A stretch of 64,000 nucleotides of DNA. It comes from Clostridiales bacterium (GTDB taxonomy: Bacteria; Bacillota; Clostridia; Lachnospirales; Lachnospiraceae). Shown here piece after piece: positions 8,593 through 16,832 of the stretch (position 1 is the first letter of the stretch; each line of letters begins with the position of its first letter). Both the position numbers and the translations under genes were made by a program. The stretch is from positions 314,994 to 378,993 of the forward strand of contig JAMPHY010000001.1 in NCBI GenBank assembly GCA_023663185.1, in the 5' to 3' direction. The notes below the pieces were generated by a model that searched no databases, had not been told where the DNA came from, and was given only the letters and a program-made list of their open reading frames with translations.

Positions 8593-9318
8593 TCAAGCTT
8601 CCTCCATTCCTTTTTTCGTTACAAGAAGCAGCCCGCCGAACATCCAGAGATTTCCGAGGCTAATCCACCCCGTCGCAAACGCATTTGTCAAAGGCAGGTT
8701 CGGAATCTTTAATACTACCGCTGCCAATATGCCGAATAAAACCGAAAATATCCACGTCCATTTCGGAAGCGGCGTAAGTCCCTTTGCAAAAGCCATTATC
8801 TGCGTCACGAATAATATGAAAAAGAAAATCAGAAACACAAGCGTCGCAGGAGCAAGGAAATAAGTTAAAAATTTTACAGTCATTTCATATGCTGTATCCG
8901 GACTGAGTGAAACCATTTTCTTCATAAAATAAACCATCGTGCAGCAAGGCACATGAACCCCGCAGCCGCCAAAAATCAGGCAGCCAAATATCCCCGCACG
9001 GTATGTATGCGCATATTTTTCGCTTTTACTGGCTATCAGCCGATAAATCCCAAAATAACACAGACATTCCAGCGGAATCCCTATCATGCCTAAAAGCGCC
9101 GACCAGAATATCCTTATATCCGATACGTCCAGATATCTTGCAAAAGTCACAGGGATACCGTAAACTTCCGTCTTAGCCGCCCCATAGCCCAGCAGCATAT
9201 CACCGACAAGAACCATGAACGCCGCTACAAGCCCGATTTTCATAAGATGCCGTATCCTCGGCATATCCAGCTCGCTGCTGATGCCGATATTGTTAAAATG
9301 ATTTTCTCTCGTTTTCAT
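8593..9318 (-). CDS. polytopic membrane protein, unknown function
   Basis: 241 residues with six to seven hydrophobic helices from about residue 28 to the end (TFARYLD segment after helix 1; GCGVHVPCCTMVYF between helices 3 and 4; a GNLWMFGGLLLV end). The CxxxxxxCC patch inside the membrane region is notable. It resembles an uncharacterised clostridial family (possibly DUF6796), which I cannot confirm. AGGAGG precedes ATG 9318. First gene of the unit with the methyltransferase and the 7.2 kb membrane protein; two TetR-type operators and a strong promoter lie upstream. Confidence 0.7.
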   Translation of the reverse strand: MKTRENHFNNIGISSELDMPRIRHLMKIGLVAAFMVLVGDMLLGYGAAKTEVYGIPVTFARYLDVSDIRIFWSALLGMIGIPLECLCYFGIYRLIASKSEKYAHTYRAGIFGCLIFGGCGVHVPCCTMVYFMKKMVSLSPDTAYEMTVKFLTYFLAPATLVFLIFFFILFVTQIMAFAKGLTPLPKWTWIFSVLFGILAAVVLKIPNLPLTNAFATGWISLGNLWMFGGLLLVTKKGMEEA

Positions 9319-9384
9319 TGCTTTCCTCCTAATTCATCAACAATGTCATAACTGCCGAAATTAGCATCGGCTTTTCATAACAAA

Positions 9385-9400
9385 GTTAGTATAAGCTAAC
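9385..9400. promoter_or_regulatory. TetR-type operator, copy 2
   Basis: GTTAGTATAAGCTAAC has the same GTTAG-N6-CTAAC arms as the palindrome in the tetR promoter. It lies about 70 bp upstream of the 9318 gene, downstream of the promoter at 9453-9481. Confidence 0.7.
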
Positions 9401-9429
9401 CATCCATCAAATAAAAAGCGGCTCTATTT

Positions 9430-9445
9430 GTTAGTAGCCGCTAAC
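9430..9445. promoter_or_regulatory. TetR-type operator, copy 3
   Basis: GTTAGTAGCCGCTAAC again has GTTAG and CTAAC arms with six central bases. It starts 8 nt downstream of the -10 of the promoter at 9453-9481, at the expected transcription start. Confidence 0.7.
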
Positions 9446-9452
9446 TGTTATT

Positions 9453-9481
9453 AGTATACTCCATCTTCTTTACTATGTCAA
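9453..9481 (-). promoter_or_regulatory. sigma-A promoter of the membrane protein/methyltransferase unit
   Basis: On the minus strand TTGACA (9476-9481), 17 nt, TATACT (9453-9458). This near-consensus promoter is followed at once by two operator copies. Confidence 0.8.
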
Positions 9482-9501
9482 TTAATGATTCATACATAGT
9501 T

Positions 9502-9529
9502 AAAAATCCCCAGATAAAACATCTGGGGA
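9502..9529 (-). terminator. rho-independent terminator of the 9.5 kb nuclease-like gene
   Basis: On the minus strand TCCCCAGAT-GTTTT-ATCTGGGGA is a perfect 9-bp stem followed by TTTTTA. It starts 7 nt after the stop codon of the gene at 9536. Confidence 0.9.
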
Positions 9530-9535
9530 ACAATT

Positions 9536-10465
9536 TCAATTCGTTCCTGCCAATCGAAGCTGCTCTTGCAAACGCCGGAGCTCCGCTGTCAGCATGGCGT
9601 TTTCTTCCTTTTGCTTGGCAAGCTCTATTTCGTACTTTTCTTTCATTTCCCTGTATTCATCACTAGGTAGTCTAATCAACCGTTCTGTCATATCATCGAC
9701 CTCCCTTCGCAGTTCACCGTGCTCTGCAAATATCCTCTTCACCGCATGTCTAAGCAATCTTATATAATCACGACACTGTAGCTGTGTAAGATTGCCTGCT
9801 GATACTTCTTCCTCTAAAATTAATATAACCTCCTCCAAATGCTCTGTCAATTCTTTTTTGGTGAATTTCTTGCGGTTTTTTTGTATACGGAAACGAAGTA
9901 TTGTGTAAGGCAGGAACAAAGTCAAATGCTTATCCCTGATTTCTTCCAAAGAATAACTCTGGATTTTGACAGTCGGAATCTGATAGATATGCTCGCTGTT
10001 ATCCTGAAACAATATGCGGCACCTAAGCTGGTCGGGAATCTTGCTGTTCTTGGCGGGATAAATCACCACAGAATGCGGAAACTTAAGCGTAATCTCTCCG
10101 GTATCACCATCTATGTTTTTCGCATGGGTGATTGCAAAATGCACGTCATAGGCAAACATGCGGATTACCATTTCGTGTTCGTTCTCCATCTGGCATTCCA
10201 GATGATAATAATCTGTACCGCCTACCAGAAGCGCAATATCCATAAAGGTAGAACCGGGCGGCTCTTCTGAATTTTCCCAAAGAGTAGAAGTCTCTGTCTT
10301 TAACAGCACAATGGAAGTTCCCTTCGGGTACTCTTTGCCGTAAACCTCTTTAAATAGCGGAAATAACTGCTCTGGCATAGTATCAACAATGGCCTTTAAA
10401 ATCTCATCCCACAGTTTACGACCATCATAAGCTGTGTTCTCTTTCTTAGGTGTTTTTTCTGACAT
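9536..10465 (-). CDS. Rpn/PD-(D/E)XK nuclease-family protein with C-terminal coiled coil
   Basis: 309 residues. The nuclease-like core shows STFMDIALLVGGTDYYHLECQMEN, a D...ExQ signature at about residues 75-97, followed by a MVIRMFAYDVHFA helix. The last 70 residues (from DDMTERLIRL on) are charged and heptad-like, ending LRRLQEQLRL, a coiled coil that may mediate oligomers. Proteins with this layout are annotated as PD-(D/E)XK transposase or Rpn-like, and it is distant from the Rpn gene at 382. AAAGGA precedes ATG 10465; an in-frame ATG at 10510 lacks a site. It is monocistronic with its own terminator. Confidence 0.7.
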   Translation of the reverse strand: MSEKTPKKENTAYDGRKLWDEILKAIVDTMPEQLFPLFKEVYGKEYPKGTSIVLLKTETSTLWENSEEPPGSTFMDIALLVGGTDYYHLECQMENEHEMVIRMFAYDVHFAITHAKNIDGDTGEITLKFPHSVVIYPAKNSKIPDQLRCRILFQDNSEHIYQIPTVKIQSYSLEEIRDKHLTLFLPYTILRFRIQKNRKKFTKKELTEHLEEVILILEEEVSAGNLTQLQCRDYIRLLRHAVKRIFAEHGELRREVDDMTERLIRLPSDEYREMKEKYEIELAKQKEENAMLTAELRRLQEQLRLAGTN

Positions 10466-10824
10466 AAAATATCCTTTCCTTTTTCTGCTGCAATAATTAA
10501 AACATCGCAAATACTAACAAGTTACTTTAAGTTACCTTAAAACTGTGAAATGTGGCGAAACGCCGGAAAGTTATGGCTGCCATGAAAGCAGCCACAAATG
10601 TTTTTCACTTGATATTAATATATCAGTTATAAGAGACTTTGTAAATAGATTTTTTATTTTCTTAAATTACTATAAAATTTCCATTTCTATAATCCGCCTC
10701 TATAAAGTTTCTGTCTTTGATACAATTTGATTATGTACCAAACCTTTTGATTTTGCCCCTTGGGGAGGGTTCAAATCAGAAAAACGAAATCCTACGGCCA
10801 GTGCGAATGTCCAGCCGCAGGATT
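10466..10824. other. intergenic region with hairpins, no gene seen
   Basis: About 360 AT-rich bases. A 7-bp hairpin TGGCTGC/GCAGCCA lies at 10574-10594, followed by TTTTT on the plus strand, though no plus-strand gene ends there. The right end holds the terminator of the recombinase remnant. No open frame here has a ribosome binding site or recognisable product. Confidence 0.6.
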
Positions 10825-10825
10825 T
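10787..10825 (-). terminator. terminator of the serine recombinase remnant
   Basis: On the minus strand AAATCCTGCGGC pairs with GCCGTAGGATTT (one mismatch) around a 15-nt loop, then CGTTTTTC. The hairpin begins at the stop codon of the recombinase frame. Confidence 0.65.
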
Positions 10826-11817
10826 TATACCTCAATCTCCGTCCCGTCTTTAAATGTAAAAACAACCTTTTCCTTGCTGTGGACCGTCACGAACTCGACC
10901 AAGCTGAACCAGAGTTTTTCCTTAAACTCCGTGACCATGCCGTCCATCCGTTCCAGCTCGCCAAGGAACATCTCAATTTTCTCCCGATGTGCCTGCTTCT
11001 CCATAATGACGCTGCTGACTTCTCCCAGCCGTTCCTTCGCCCTGTCAAACCGTGCCGCCAGTCCGTCATATTTTTTCTGGTACTCTTCCTGGTCAATGGC
11101 AACACAGGCATTTTCCTTGATGCATTGCTGTATCAGTTCCGCCACCACGTTCATCTCTTCCTTGAGCTGCACCTTCTCTTCCTCCAACGCCTCCGTACTG
11201 AAAACCCGCTCATTTATGGCATTGAAGTTGGCGATGATCTCTTCCTTCTCCGTGTAGAGGATGTTGGCCGCCTTTACAAACAATTCTTTGATGGCATCCT
11301 CGTCCAGATGCGGCGTGATGCATTTCTCCCCTCCGTCAAATTTATGGTTGCACTGCCAGACCACGCTGCGGTACTTGTCGTTGGAATGCCAGACCTTGGA
11401 GCCGTACCAGCCCCCGCAGCATCCACATTTTATCATGCTGGAGAAAATGCCTGCGCTGCTCTGCCGGTTTTTCCCCGGATGCCGGACTGCCATCTGCCTC
11501 TGAACCATATCAAAGATGCCTGGCTCTATGATGGCTTCGTGGTTGTTTTCCACATAATACTGCGGGATTTCGCCCTCATTGACTTTTTTCTTTTTTGTCA
11601 GGAAGTCCACCGTGTATGTTTTCTGCAGTTTTGCGATTGCGTAAGGCGAGCGCCCCTGCAGGAACAGGGCGTAAATCCTGCGGACAATAGCCGCCTGTCC
11701 TTCATTCAGCACAAGGTTCCCGTCTTCTCCCCGGTCATAGCCGAGGAACCTTTTAAACTGGACCATCACCTCGACCTCCGACACCGCTCCATCTGCAAAC
11801 TCATATTTAATTTTCAA
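10825..11817 (-). pseudogene. truncated large serine recombinase fused to a sigma-factor-like N-terminal tag
   Basis: 330 codons. From about residue 25 on it matches the middle and end of large serine recombinases: the Recombinase domain (GYDRGEDGNLV...YALFLQGRSPYAIA), a zinc ribbon (CGCCGGWYGS then CNHKFDGGEKC), and a long coiled coil ending FTFKDGTEIEV. The whole N-terminal resolvase domain with the catalytic serine is missing. In its place are about 22 residues starting KIKYEFADGAVSEVEV, which resemble the start of small sigma-like proteins of clostridial conjugative elements. A good GGAGG precedes a TTG at 11817. I read this as a deletion scar that joined two genes of a lost integrative element, probably inactive. 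A longer frame to 11955 runs through a terminator hairpin and is not real. Confidence 0.75.
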
Positions 11818-11916
11818 TCTTCCACCTCCGATTTGGGATTTTTTGAAATAAAATTCAAAATCAGAGGTGGCGCACGAATACGATAAACTGCCAGAAACAG
11901 ACTTTTCTCGACAACC

Positions 11917-11952
11917 AAAAAACGCATCCACCATAAGGCAGATGCGTTTTTT
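11917..11952. terminator. bidirectional terminator hairpin
   Basis: AAAAAACGCATC (11917-11928) pairs with GATGCGTTTTTT (11941-11952), with further GCC/GGT pairing inside. T-runs on both strands make it work in both directions. It isolates the recombinase remnant. The 295 bases between it and the gene at 12248 hold no supported gene; a 26-codon plus-strand frame at 12001 was seen and not called. Confidence 0.85.
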
Positions 11953-12247
11953 CAAAATAGAAGTAATATAATGGGGGATTTATGAACTTCGGTAAGAAAT
12001 ATGCCAAACAAAAAAAGACCGAAGTCCTCTTATAAAGGATTGTACTATGTACTGAAAGAATATATAAAGATTCCGTAGAAATGCAGTAGCATATCGCAAG
12101 TTACGACACAAAAGATCAAAAAACTCGAATCAACTTCTGTATGGCTGTTCGAAAAAATGGCAATAAACGATTCCTCAGTAAACCACGGAGATTTTACCCT
12201 GAGATAGAAAAAAGCAGCAACTTCATTTTCCAAGCTGCCGCTAAATA

Positions 12248-12577
12248 TTATTTTTCTGTTTTTATCTCAAAGCAGTAACCAATCTCTCGAACACAACGTA
12301 TATTGAAAGGGGCATCCGGCGACTCCGCATACAACTTTTCCCGAAGGTTACGAACATGGCAACTGATTGCATTACTCTCGTTTCCAAGACTAGCTTCGCC
12401 CCATACCTTCTCATATATCTGGTCATATGTAAGGACGCATCCCTTATTTGCCACAAGCAAACAGAGGATATCATATTCCTTTGCCGTCAGATTGATTTCT
12501 CTGCGGCCACAGTATATTTTATGTCGGTCAAGATAAATTTCCAATCCCGGAAGCGACACTATTGGCTCATCCTTCAT
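12248..12577 (-). CDS. stand-alone OmpR/PhoB-type winged-helix DNA-binding protein
   Basis: 109 residues consisting only of the C-terminal effector domain of OmpR-type response regulators: a four-strand start (GLEIYLDRHKIYCG), the LTAKEYDILCLLVANKG helix, DQIYEKVWG, the recognition helix ISCHVRNLREKL and the wing ending IRCVREIGYCFEI. No receiver domain is present and upstream sequence gives no room for one. ATG 12577 was preferred; a TTG at 12610 extends it by 11 residues. It is the last gene of the stress island in transcription order, so it may be an unphosphorylated local regulator. Confidence 0.75.
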   Translation of the reverse strand: MKDEPIVSLPGLEIYLDRHKIYCGRREINLTAKEYDILCLLVANKGCVLTYDQIYEKVWGEASLGNESNAISCHVRNLREKLYAESPDAPFNIRCVREIGYCFEIKTEK

Positions 12578-12710
12578 CTTTAAACATCCGAAATCGGGAT
12601 ACCGCTTCAAGTTTTCTTTTTATCTGTGTTCAATACTCCTTCAACCGGCACATAATTGGATACATGATTGCTTCATATCGCATGGTCTTATCCCCCAAAT
12701 CATCTTTACA

Positions 12711-13229
12711 TCACCAGATGGGAATCCTATGGTCTTCAATGGATTGTATTTTTTTCACAAATCGTTCTGCCGATTCCAAATCTTTTTCATCCGGATGATT
12801 ATTTCCATAATAAAACATTTCCCTTAATGTTTCCTCCTCCTCTGACATTTGTCTGTACATGATATCCCGTTGTTCCCATTCTACTTTTCCCTGACACACC
12901 AGCATATCCAAAATTGTCCCTGTTTCTGGCAGCCAAACATCCAAATGCTTTCTTAAGGCTTCTTTATATTGTTCGGTCGGCATATAGCCACAGGTTAAAA
13001 ACAAAGCATATCTTGCATTTTCCAGCTTTTCTAATAAATTTATAACCTCTATACTACAGGAATTATTACGGACTCCAAAACCGATAAAATACACATCCGC
13101 CTGTGGGATTTCCGATAACTGTTCCAAATCACTGATCACTTTATTCTGGCTTTTTATTGTCTGATATATTTTTTCAGCTAAAAGTCTTGTATTCCCACTT
13201 TTGGACTGGTAAATCACTGCATACCTCAT
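12711..13229 (-). CDS. flavodoxin-family protein
   Basis: 172 residues. The N-terminus MRYAVIYQSKSGNTRLLAEKI is the FMN phosphate-binding loop of flavodoxins (T/SxxGNT), followed by VYFIGFGVRNN and LFLTCGYMPTEQY, which fit the 50s and 90s FMN loops. It is closest to Flavodoxin_3-type proteins. It would carry electrons as a one- or two-electron FMN carrier in the cytoplasm. AGGAGAGG precedes ATG 13229. It follows DUF1269 in the stress island with a 190-bp gap that holds no other supported gene. The redox partner is unknown; the giant activase and radical enzymes nearby are candidates. Confidence 0.85.
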   Translation of the reverse strand: MRYAVIYQSKSGNTRLLAEKIYQTIKSQNKVISDLEQLSEIPQADVYFIGFGVRNNSCSIEVINLLEKLENARYALFLTCGYMPTEQYKEALRKHLDVWLPETGTILDMLVCQGKVEWEQRDIMYRQMSEEEETLREMFYYGNNHPDEKDLESAERFVKKIQSIEDHRIPIW

Positions 13230-13421
13230 AATGTTCCTCTCCTTTTTACATATATCTCAGCCTCATATGCATGTATTGTCTCCCTTAAACCCAATTCAAC
13301 TGCTTTTGCCGGGTGAAGTCTTGATCGTCGAAACCCCTGCCGGGATCGGACAAGACATCTGTCAGATCCCTCTTGGAATCTCCTTAAAAAATATGGTCAT
13401 ACCTGCTTTTATTTATGGCAT

Positions 13422-14030
13422 TTATTTTTTCTTCAGCCTCTCAAAATCTGCACGTATTTTTGCCCGTTTTTCCTCAATCTCACTTTTCTTTTCCTCTTTT
13501 TTTGCCCTGCGGAATTTTTCTTTTGCCTCTTTTTCCATCTCCTTCTGCAGCTTTTGCGCATCCTCCACTTCCAACGCCACAACAGCCGCGTCATGCCGGA
13601 TAATTGTTACATCATATGGCTTCAAGCGTGTCTCCAGAAAAGTCTCATCCATCTCCATGGCTAATGCAACAATTGCCCTATCGCCTTCCCCAAGCATAGA
13701 ACTTACTTTTTCCAAAAGTGAGACATTCTTTTGTGCGTCATTTGCATCTACCACGCCGCCAATCATCATGCCAATGCTTCCGCCAAGCAGCACACCCAGG
13801 GGGCCACAAAGGATTCCAACCAAGCTGCCAATCAGACCTCCTTTTTGCGTATCATCTGTCGTATCTATGCCGGTATCATACCCTTCACATAGCTGAATCT
13901 GTCCATTCTGCTTTTTCACGATTCCCATCTGGGTGATAGTACAGGATTCACTAATCAGATGCTTCAAATCCGAAAACGCCTGATACGCCTCGCTTTCTAC
14001 GTTAAATATTACTGTAACTACATTTTCCAT
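13422..14030 (-). CDS. DUF1269-family glycine-zipper protein
   Basis: 202 residues: a ferredoxin-like N-terminal half (VVTVIFNVESEAYQAFSDLK), a Gly-rich hydrophobic block at about residues 84-115 (GGLIGSLVGIL... GGSIGMMIGG) of the kind that inserts in membranes, a second alpha/beta half, and a strongly charged C-terminal helix (KEKFRRAKKEEKK) of about 45 residues. DUF1269 proteins often sit in stress loci and may associate with the membrane; the biochemical role is unknown. AGGAGG precedes the ATG and a TTGGTA-N18-TATAAT promoter lies 30 bp upstream, so it can be expressed apart from hdeD/ftsH. Confidence 0.75.
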   Translation of the reverse strand: MENVVTVIFNVESEAYQAFSDLKHLISESCTITQMGIVKKQNGQIQLCEGYDTGIDTTDDTQKGGLIGSLVGILCGPLGVLLGGSIGMMIGGVVDANDAQKNVSLLEKVSSMLGEGDRAIVALAMEMDETFLETRLKPYDVTIIRHDAAVVALEVEDAQKLQKEMEKEAKEKFRRAKKEEKKSEIEEKRAKIRADFERLKKK

Positions 14031-14060
14031 TGTACATTTCCTCCTTTTTTGGAATTATTT

Positions 14061-14090
14061 ATTATACTCATCAACGGTATGATTTACCAA
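14061..14090 (-). promoter_or_regulatory. sigma-A promoter of the DUF1269 gene
   Basis: On the minus strand TTGGTA (14085-14090), 18 nt, TATAAT (14061-14066). It has no copy of the island's 17-bp box. Confidence 0.6.
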
Positions 14091-14213
14091 TCTATCAAAC
14101 TATGCACCCCTCAGCATAGCAATGTCCTGGCAAAGTCCAATGCCCGTGAATATACAATAGCATCGAAAACCTGGATTGCCTTCTGCTTTCAGGGTATAAA
14201 TATCTGATACCGG

Positions 14214-14756
14214 CTACCGGCCTCCCATCTTACTGAATGCCATTATAATACTGTCGATTCCCAGCAGAATCAGATAAATGCTGATTATCATACCTGCCGA
14301 TAAAATCGATATCCAGGGAAGTAAAATCATAAAGAAACCGAGCAGGATTCCCAGGATATTTACGGTCAGGGTAAAATAGTAATAAAAATTTCCTGCCACT
14401 ACACGAATGGTATTCAGACGGGACAGCCTGGAAATGCAGTGGGCAATAAACCAGATGGGAAACAACAGGGAAAAGATCCATTTGCCTGCTCCTGGATAGA
14501 CAAACAACATTACCCCTGACATCACGCTCAGTATCCCTGAAACCAAAGAAACAACAGGTCCAAAGCCTGTATATTTTTCCATCCGCACATAAAGGATGAT
14601 ATCCGCAATACCTGTGACTACTGCAAGAACCCCATAGAGCATCATGGCTCCTGTCAGTGCGGCGCCGGGACGCATAAAAGTAAAAACACCCAATGCAACG
14701 AGTAATATCCCTACCGCCAGTTCCATCCACCCAAAATTAGAATATCGTTTCCTCAT
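14214..14756 (-). CDS. HdeD/DUF308-family membrane protein
   Basis: 180 residues with six hydrophobic helices in three hairpins, the DUF308 repeat pattern (GWMELAVGILLVALGVFTF... GPVVSLVSGILSVMSGVMLF... ISIYLILLGIDSI). HdeD of enterobacteria is an acid-stress membrane protein, and HdeD genes are also part of the transmissible heat- and stress-tolerance loci. Its start codon overlaps the ftsH stop (TAATG), so the two are translationally coupled. The coupling to a second FtsH suggests a shared membrane-quality-control role, which is an inference. Confidence 0.8.
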   Translation of the reverse strand: MRKRYSNFGWMELAVGILLVALGVFTFMRPGAALTGAMMLYGVLAVVTGIADIILYVRMEKYTGFGPVVSLVSGILSVMSGVMLFVYPGAGKWIFSLLFPIWFIAHCISRLSRLNTIRVVAGNFYYYFTLTVNILGILLGFFMILLPWISILSAGMIISIYLILLGIDSIIMAFSKMGGR

Positions 14757-16582
14757 TACTGCAGGCCCCCTTCCTGTGTCAGAATGGCCATGAATTCATC
14801 CCCTGTGATCGTCTCCTTTTCATACAGGATATCCGCCAAGGCATTCAGCCCCTTACGGTTCTTTAAAAGTATCTGCTTTGCTCTTTCGTGCTGCGCCTTT
14901 ACCACCTCCACAACCTTTTTGTCGATTTCTTTCTGCATGTCAGGGGAACATGTAAGAGAAGTATCACCGCCCAGATACTGATTATTTACAGTCTCCATCG
15001 CCACCATGTCAAACTCTTCACTCATGCCATAGCGGGTGATCATTGCCCGTGCCAGTTTTGTTGCCTGCTCAATATCATTGGATGCCCCCGTTGTAATTTC
15101 CCCAAATACAATCTCTTCAGCAGCACGCCCTCCGGTATATGTTGCAATTTTATTCTCAATCTCCTGCTTTGTCATCAACACCTTATCCTGCTGCTCTACC
15201 TGCATGGTATAACCCAGCGCACCGGAAGTACGGGGAATTATGGTAATCTTCTGCACAGGGGCAGAATGGCTTTGAAGGGCGGCTACCAAGGCATGGCCAA
15301 TCTCATGATAAGCCACTACCTTTTTCTCTTTGTCTGAAAGGACTGCATTCTTCTTCTGATACCCCGCAATGACCACCTCAATGCTCTCTTCCAAATCTGC
15401 CTGCCCTACCACAGAACGGTTGTCCCTTACAGCCCGCAAAGCCGCTTCATTGACAATGTTGGCAAGCTCAGCTCCGGAAGTGCCTGCGGCCATGCGGGCA
15501 ATGGTATGCAGATCCACAGTATCTTCCAACTTGATCTTCTTTGCATGAACTTTCAAGATTTCCTCCCGCCCAACAAGATCCGGAAGCTCCACCGGGACAC
15601 GGCGGTCAAACCGGCCCGGTCTTGTCAATGCAGGATCCAAAGATTCCGGTCGGTTCGTCGCTGCCAAAATAATGACACCGTTATTTCCTTCAAACCCATC
15701 CATCTCCGTAAGGAGCTGATTCAATGTCTGCTCCCTCTCATCATTTCCACCATACTGTCCATCCCTTTTTTTGCCGATTGCATCAATCTCATCAATAAAC
15801 ACGATACAGGGCGCTTTCTCTTTCGCCTGCCGAAACAGATCCCTTACTTTGGACGCCCCCATGCCGACAAACATCTCCACAAATTCGGAGCCGGATATCG
15901 AGAAAAATGGCACCCCAGCCTCTCCGGCCACTGCTTTTGCCAGCATCGTCTTGCCGGTTCCGGGAGGACCGACCAGCAGGAGTCCTTTGGGCATGGAAGC
16001 ACCTATTTCGGAATATTTCTTCGGATTGTGCAGATAATCCACGATTTCGGCAAGGCTCTCTTTTGCCTCATCCTCACCGGCCACATCATCAAAATGGATG
16101 CCATCCGTAGACTGGACATAGACCTTTGCATTGCTCTTTCCCATGCCAAAAGCCATCGCATTCGGGCCTCCGGCATGATCCATCAGTTTTTTGCTCATAT
16201 ATTGCCCGATCCCGATAAAGATCAACATCGGCAGTATCACAGTCAGAAAGATGCTGAGAAGCGGTGACATCGTTTTCTCAATATCCTTTGCAAATATAGC
16301 GCCGGACTCATAAAGCCTCTCTGTCAAAGTCGGATCGTTCATTGCTCCGGTCTTATAGATCTCCGAATACTCTTTGTCCGTAAAAACAATCTGGGAATTC
16401 TGTACTTCGACACTTCCAATATTCTTATCTTCGATCATTCCCATAAATGTTCCGTAATCCACCTCTTTAACCTGGCCCTGCATGAGCAGCGGCGTAACGA
16501 CCATGTTGAACAAAAAAATAACCAGCAGTACAATCCCATAGTAATAAAGCAATGGCCTTTTGGGTGATTTTACTTCCTTCAT
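14756..16582 (-). CDS. ftsH: FtsH-family ATP-dependent zinc metalloprotease
   Basis: 608 residues: two membrane helices (about residues 11-30 and 105-125) around a short extracytoplasmic domain, then the AAA+ module with Walker A GPPGTGKT, Walker [13 protein letters not shown] and an SRH of the FtsH type, and the peptidase domain with the zinc site HEIGH at roughly residue 425. It degrades membrane and damaged proteins. ATG 16582 follows AAAGGAGG. The C-terminus is shorter than in housekeeping FtsH and lacks a long acidic tail. It lies in an accessory island between a small gene and hdeD, so I expect it to be an extra copy; the housekeeping gene should lie elsewhere. Confidence 0.95.
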   Translation of the reverse strand: MKEVKSPKRPLLYYYGIVLLVIFLFNMVVTPLLMQGQVKEVDYGTFMGMIEDKNIGSVEVQNSQIVFTDKEYSEIYKTGAMNDPTLTERLYESGAIFAKDIEKTMSPLLSIFLTVILPMLIFIGIGQYMSKKLMDHAGGPNAMAFGMGKSNAKVYVQSTDGIHFDDVAGEDEAKESLAEIVDYLHNPKKYSEIGASMPKGLLLVGPPGTGKTMLAKAVAGEAGVPFFSISGSEFVEMFVGMGASKVRDLFRQAKEKAPCIVFIDEIDAIGKKRDGQYGGNDEREQTLNQLLTEMDGFEGNNGVIILAATNRPESLDPALTRPGRFDRRVPVELPDLVGREEILKVHAKKIKLEDTVDLHTIARMAAGTSGAELANIVNEAALRAVRDNRSVVGQADLEESIEVVIAGYQKKNAVLSDKEKKVVAYHEIGHALVAALQSHSAPVQKITIIPRTSGALGYTMQVEQQDKVLMTKQEIENKIATYTGGRAAEEIVFGEITTGASNDIEQATKLARAMITRYGMSEEFDMVAMETVNNQYLGGDTSLTCSPDMQKEIDKKVVEVVKAQHERAKQILLKNRKGLNALADILYEKETITGDEFMAILTQEGGLQ

Positions 16583-16583
16583 A

Positions 16584-16772
16584 TCAGATCCTCCTTTTTC
16601 TCGAAAATCTTGCCTCTTCCCGTTCCCGTTTCTCATTTAAATACTTTTCATATTCGTCGTAGATCGAGTTTTTCATTTCTTCAGATAATCCAACAGCATA
16701 ATTTCCGTAAGAAAAGCCTTCTTTTTTGGCTCTCCACGCAATCGCATTTATCTTTTCAGAATTATTAAGCAT
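16584..16772 (-). CDS. small charged protein translated with FtsH
   Basis: 62 residues, hydrophilic. The first half (NNSEKINAIAWRAKKEGFSYG) is mixed and the second half is a charged helix (DEYEKYLNEKREREEARFSRKRRI). I do not recognise the family. ATG 16772 has AGGAG 6 nt upstream; an ATG at 16778 is too close to that site. The stop is one base before the ftsH start, so they are coupled. A copy of the island's activator box and a TATAGT -10 lie just upstream, so this is the first gene of the ftsH-hdeD transcript. Confidence 0.65.
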   Translation of the reverse strand: MLNNSEKINAIAWRAKKEGFSYGNYAVGLSEEMKNSIYDEYEKYLNEKREREEARFSRKRRI

Positions 16773-16799
16773 AACCATCTCCTATGTAACTGCGAGTAT

Positions 16800-16832
16800 A
16801 CTATAGCATTGCAATCTAAACCGAAACGAAAC
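16800..16832 (-). promoter_or_regulatory. stress-island box, copy 1, with -10 (ftsH unit)
   Basis: On the minus strand GTTTCGTTTCGGTTTAG (16816-16832), 10 nt, then TATAGT (16800-16805). The box overlaps the last codons of the activase gene, and its TAG is that gene's stop. Confidence 0.7.

Noticed and set aside
10717-11886. A 389-codon open frame on the plus strand
   Set aside because: It is antisense to the serine recombinase, has no ribosome binding site, and its composition (Phe/Leu/His-rich) is that of a shadow frame. The minus-strand zinc-ribbon and Recombinase motifs are clear.
12045-12233. A 62-codon minus-strand frame between the terminator and the winged-helix gene
   Set aside because: No ribosome binding site and no recognisable sequence. 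A plus-strand 26-codon frame at 12001 in the same gap is equally unsupported.
13230-13421. A 20-codon minus-strand frame before the flavodoxin gene
   Set aside because: Too short, no ribosome binding site, no recognisable product; treated as a spacer.
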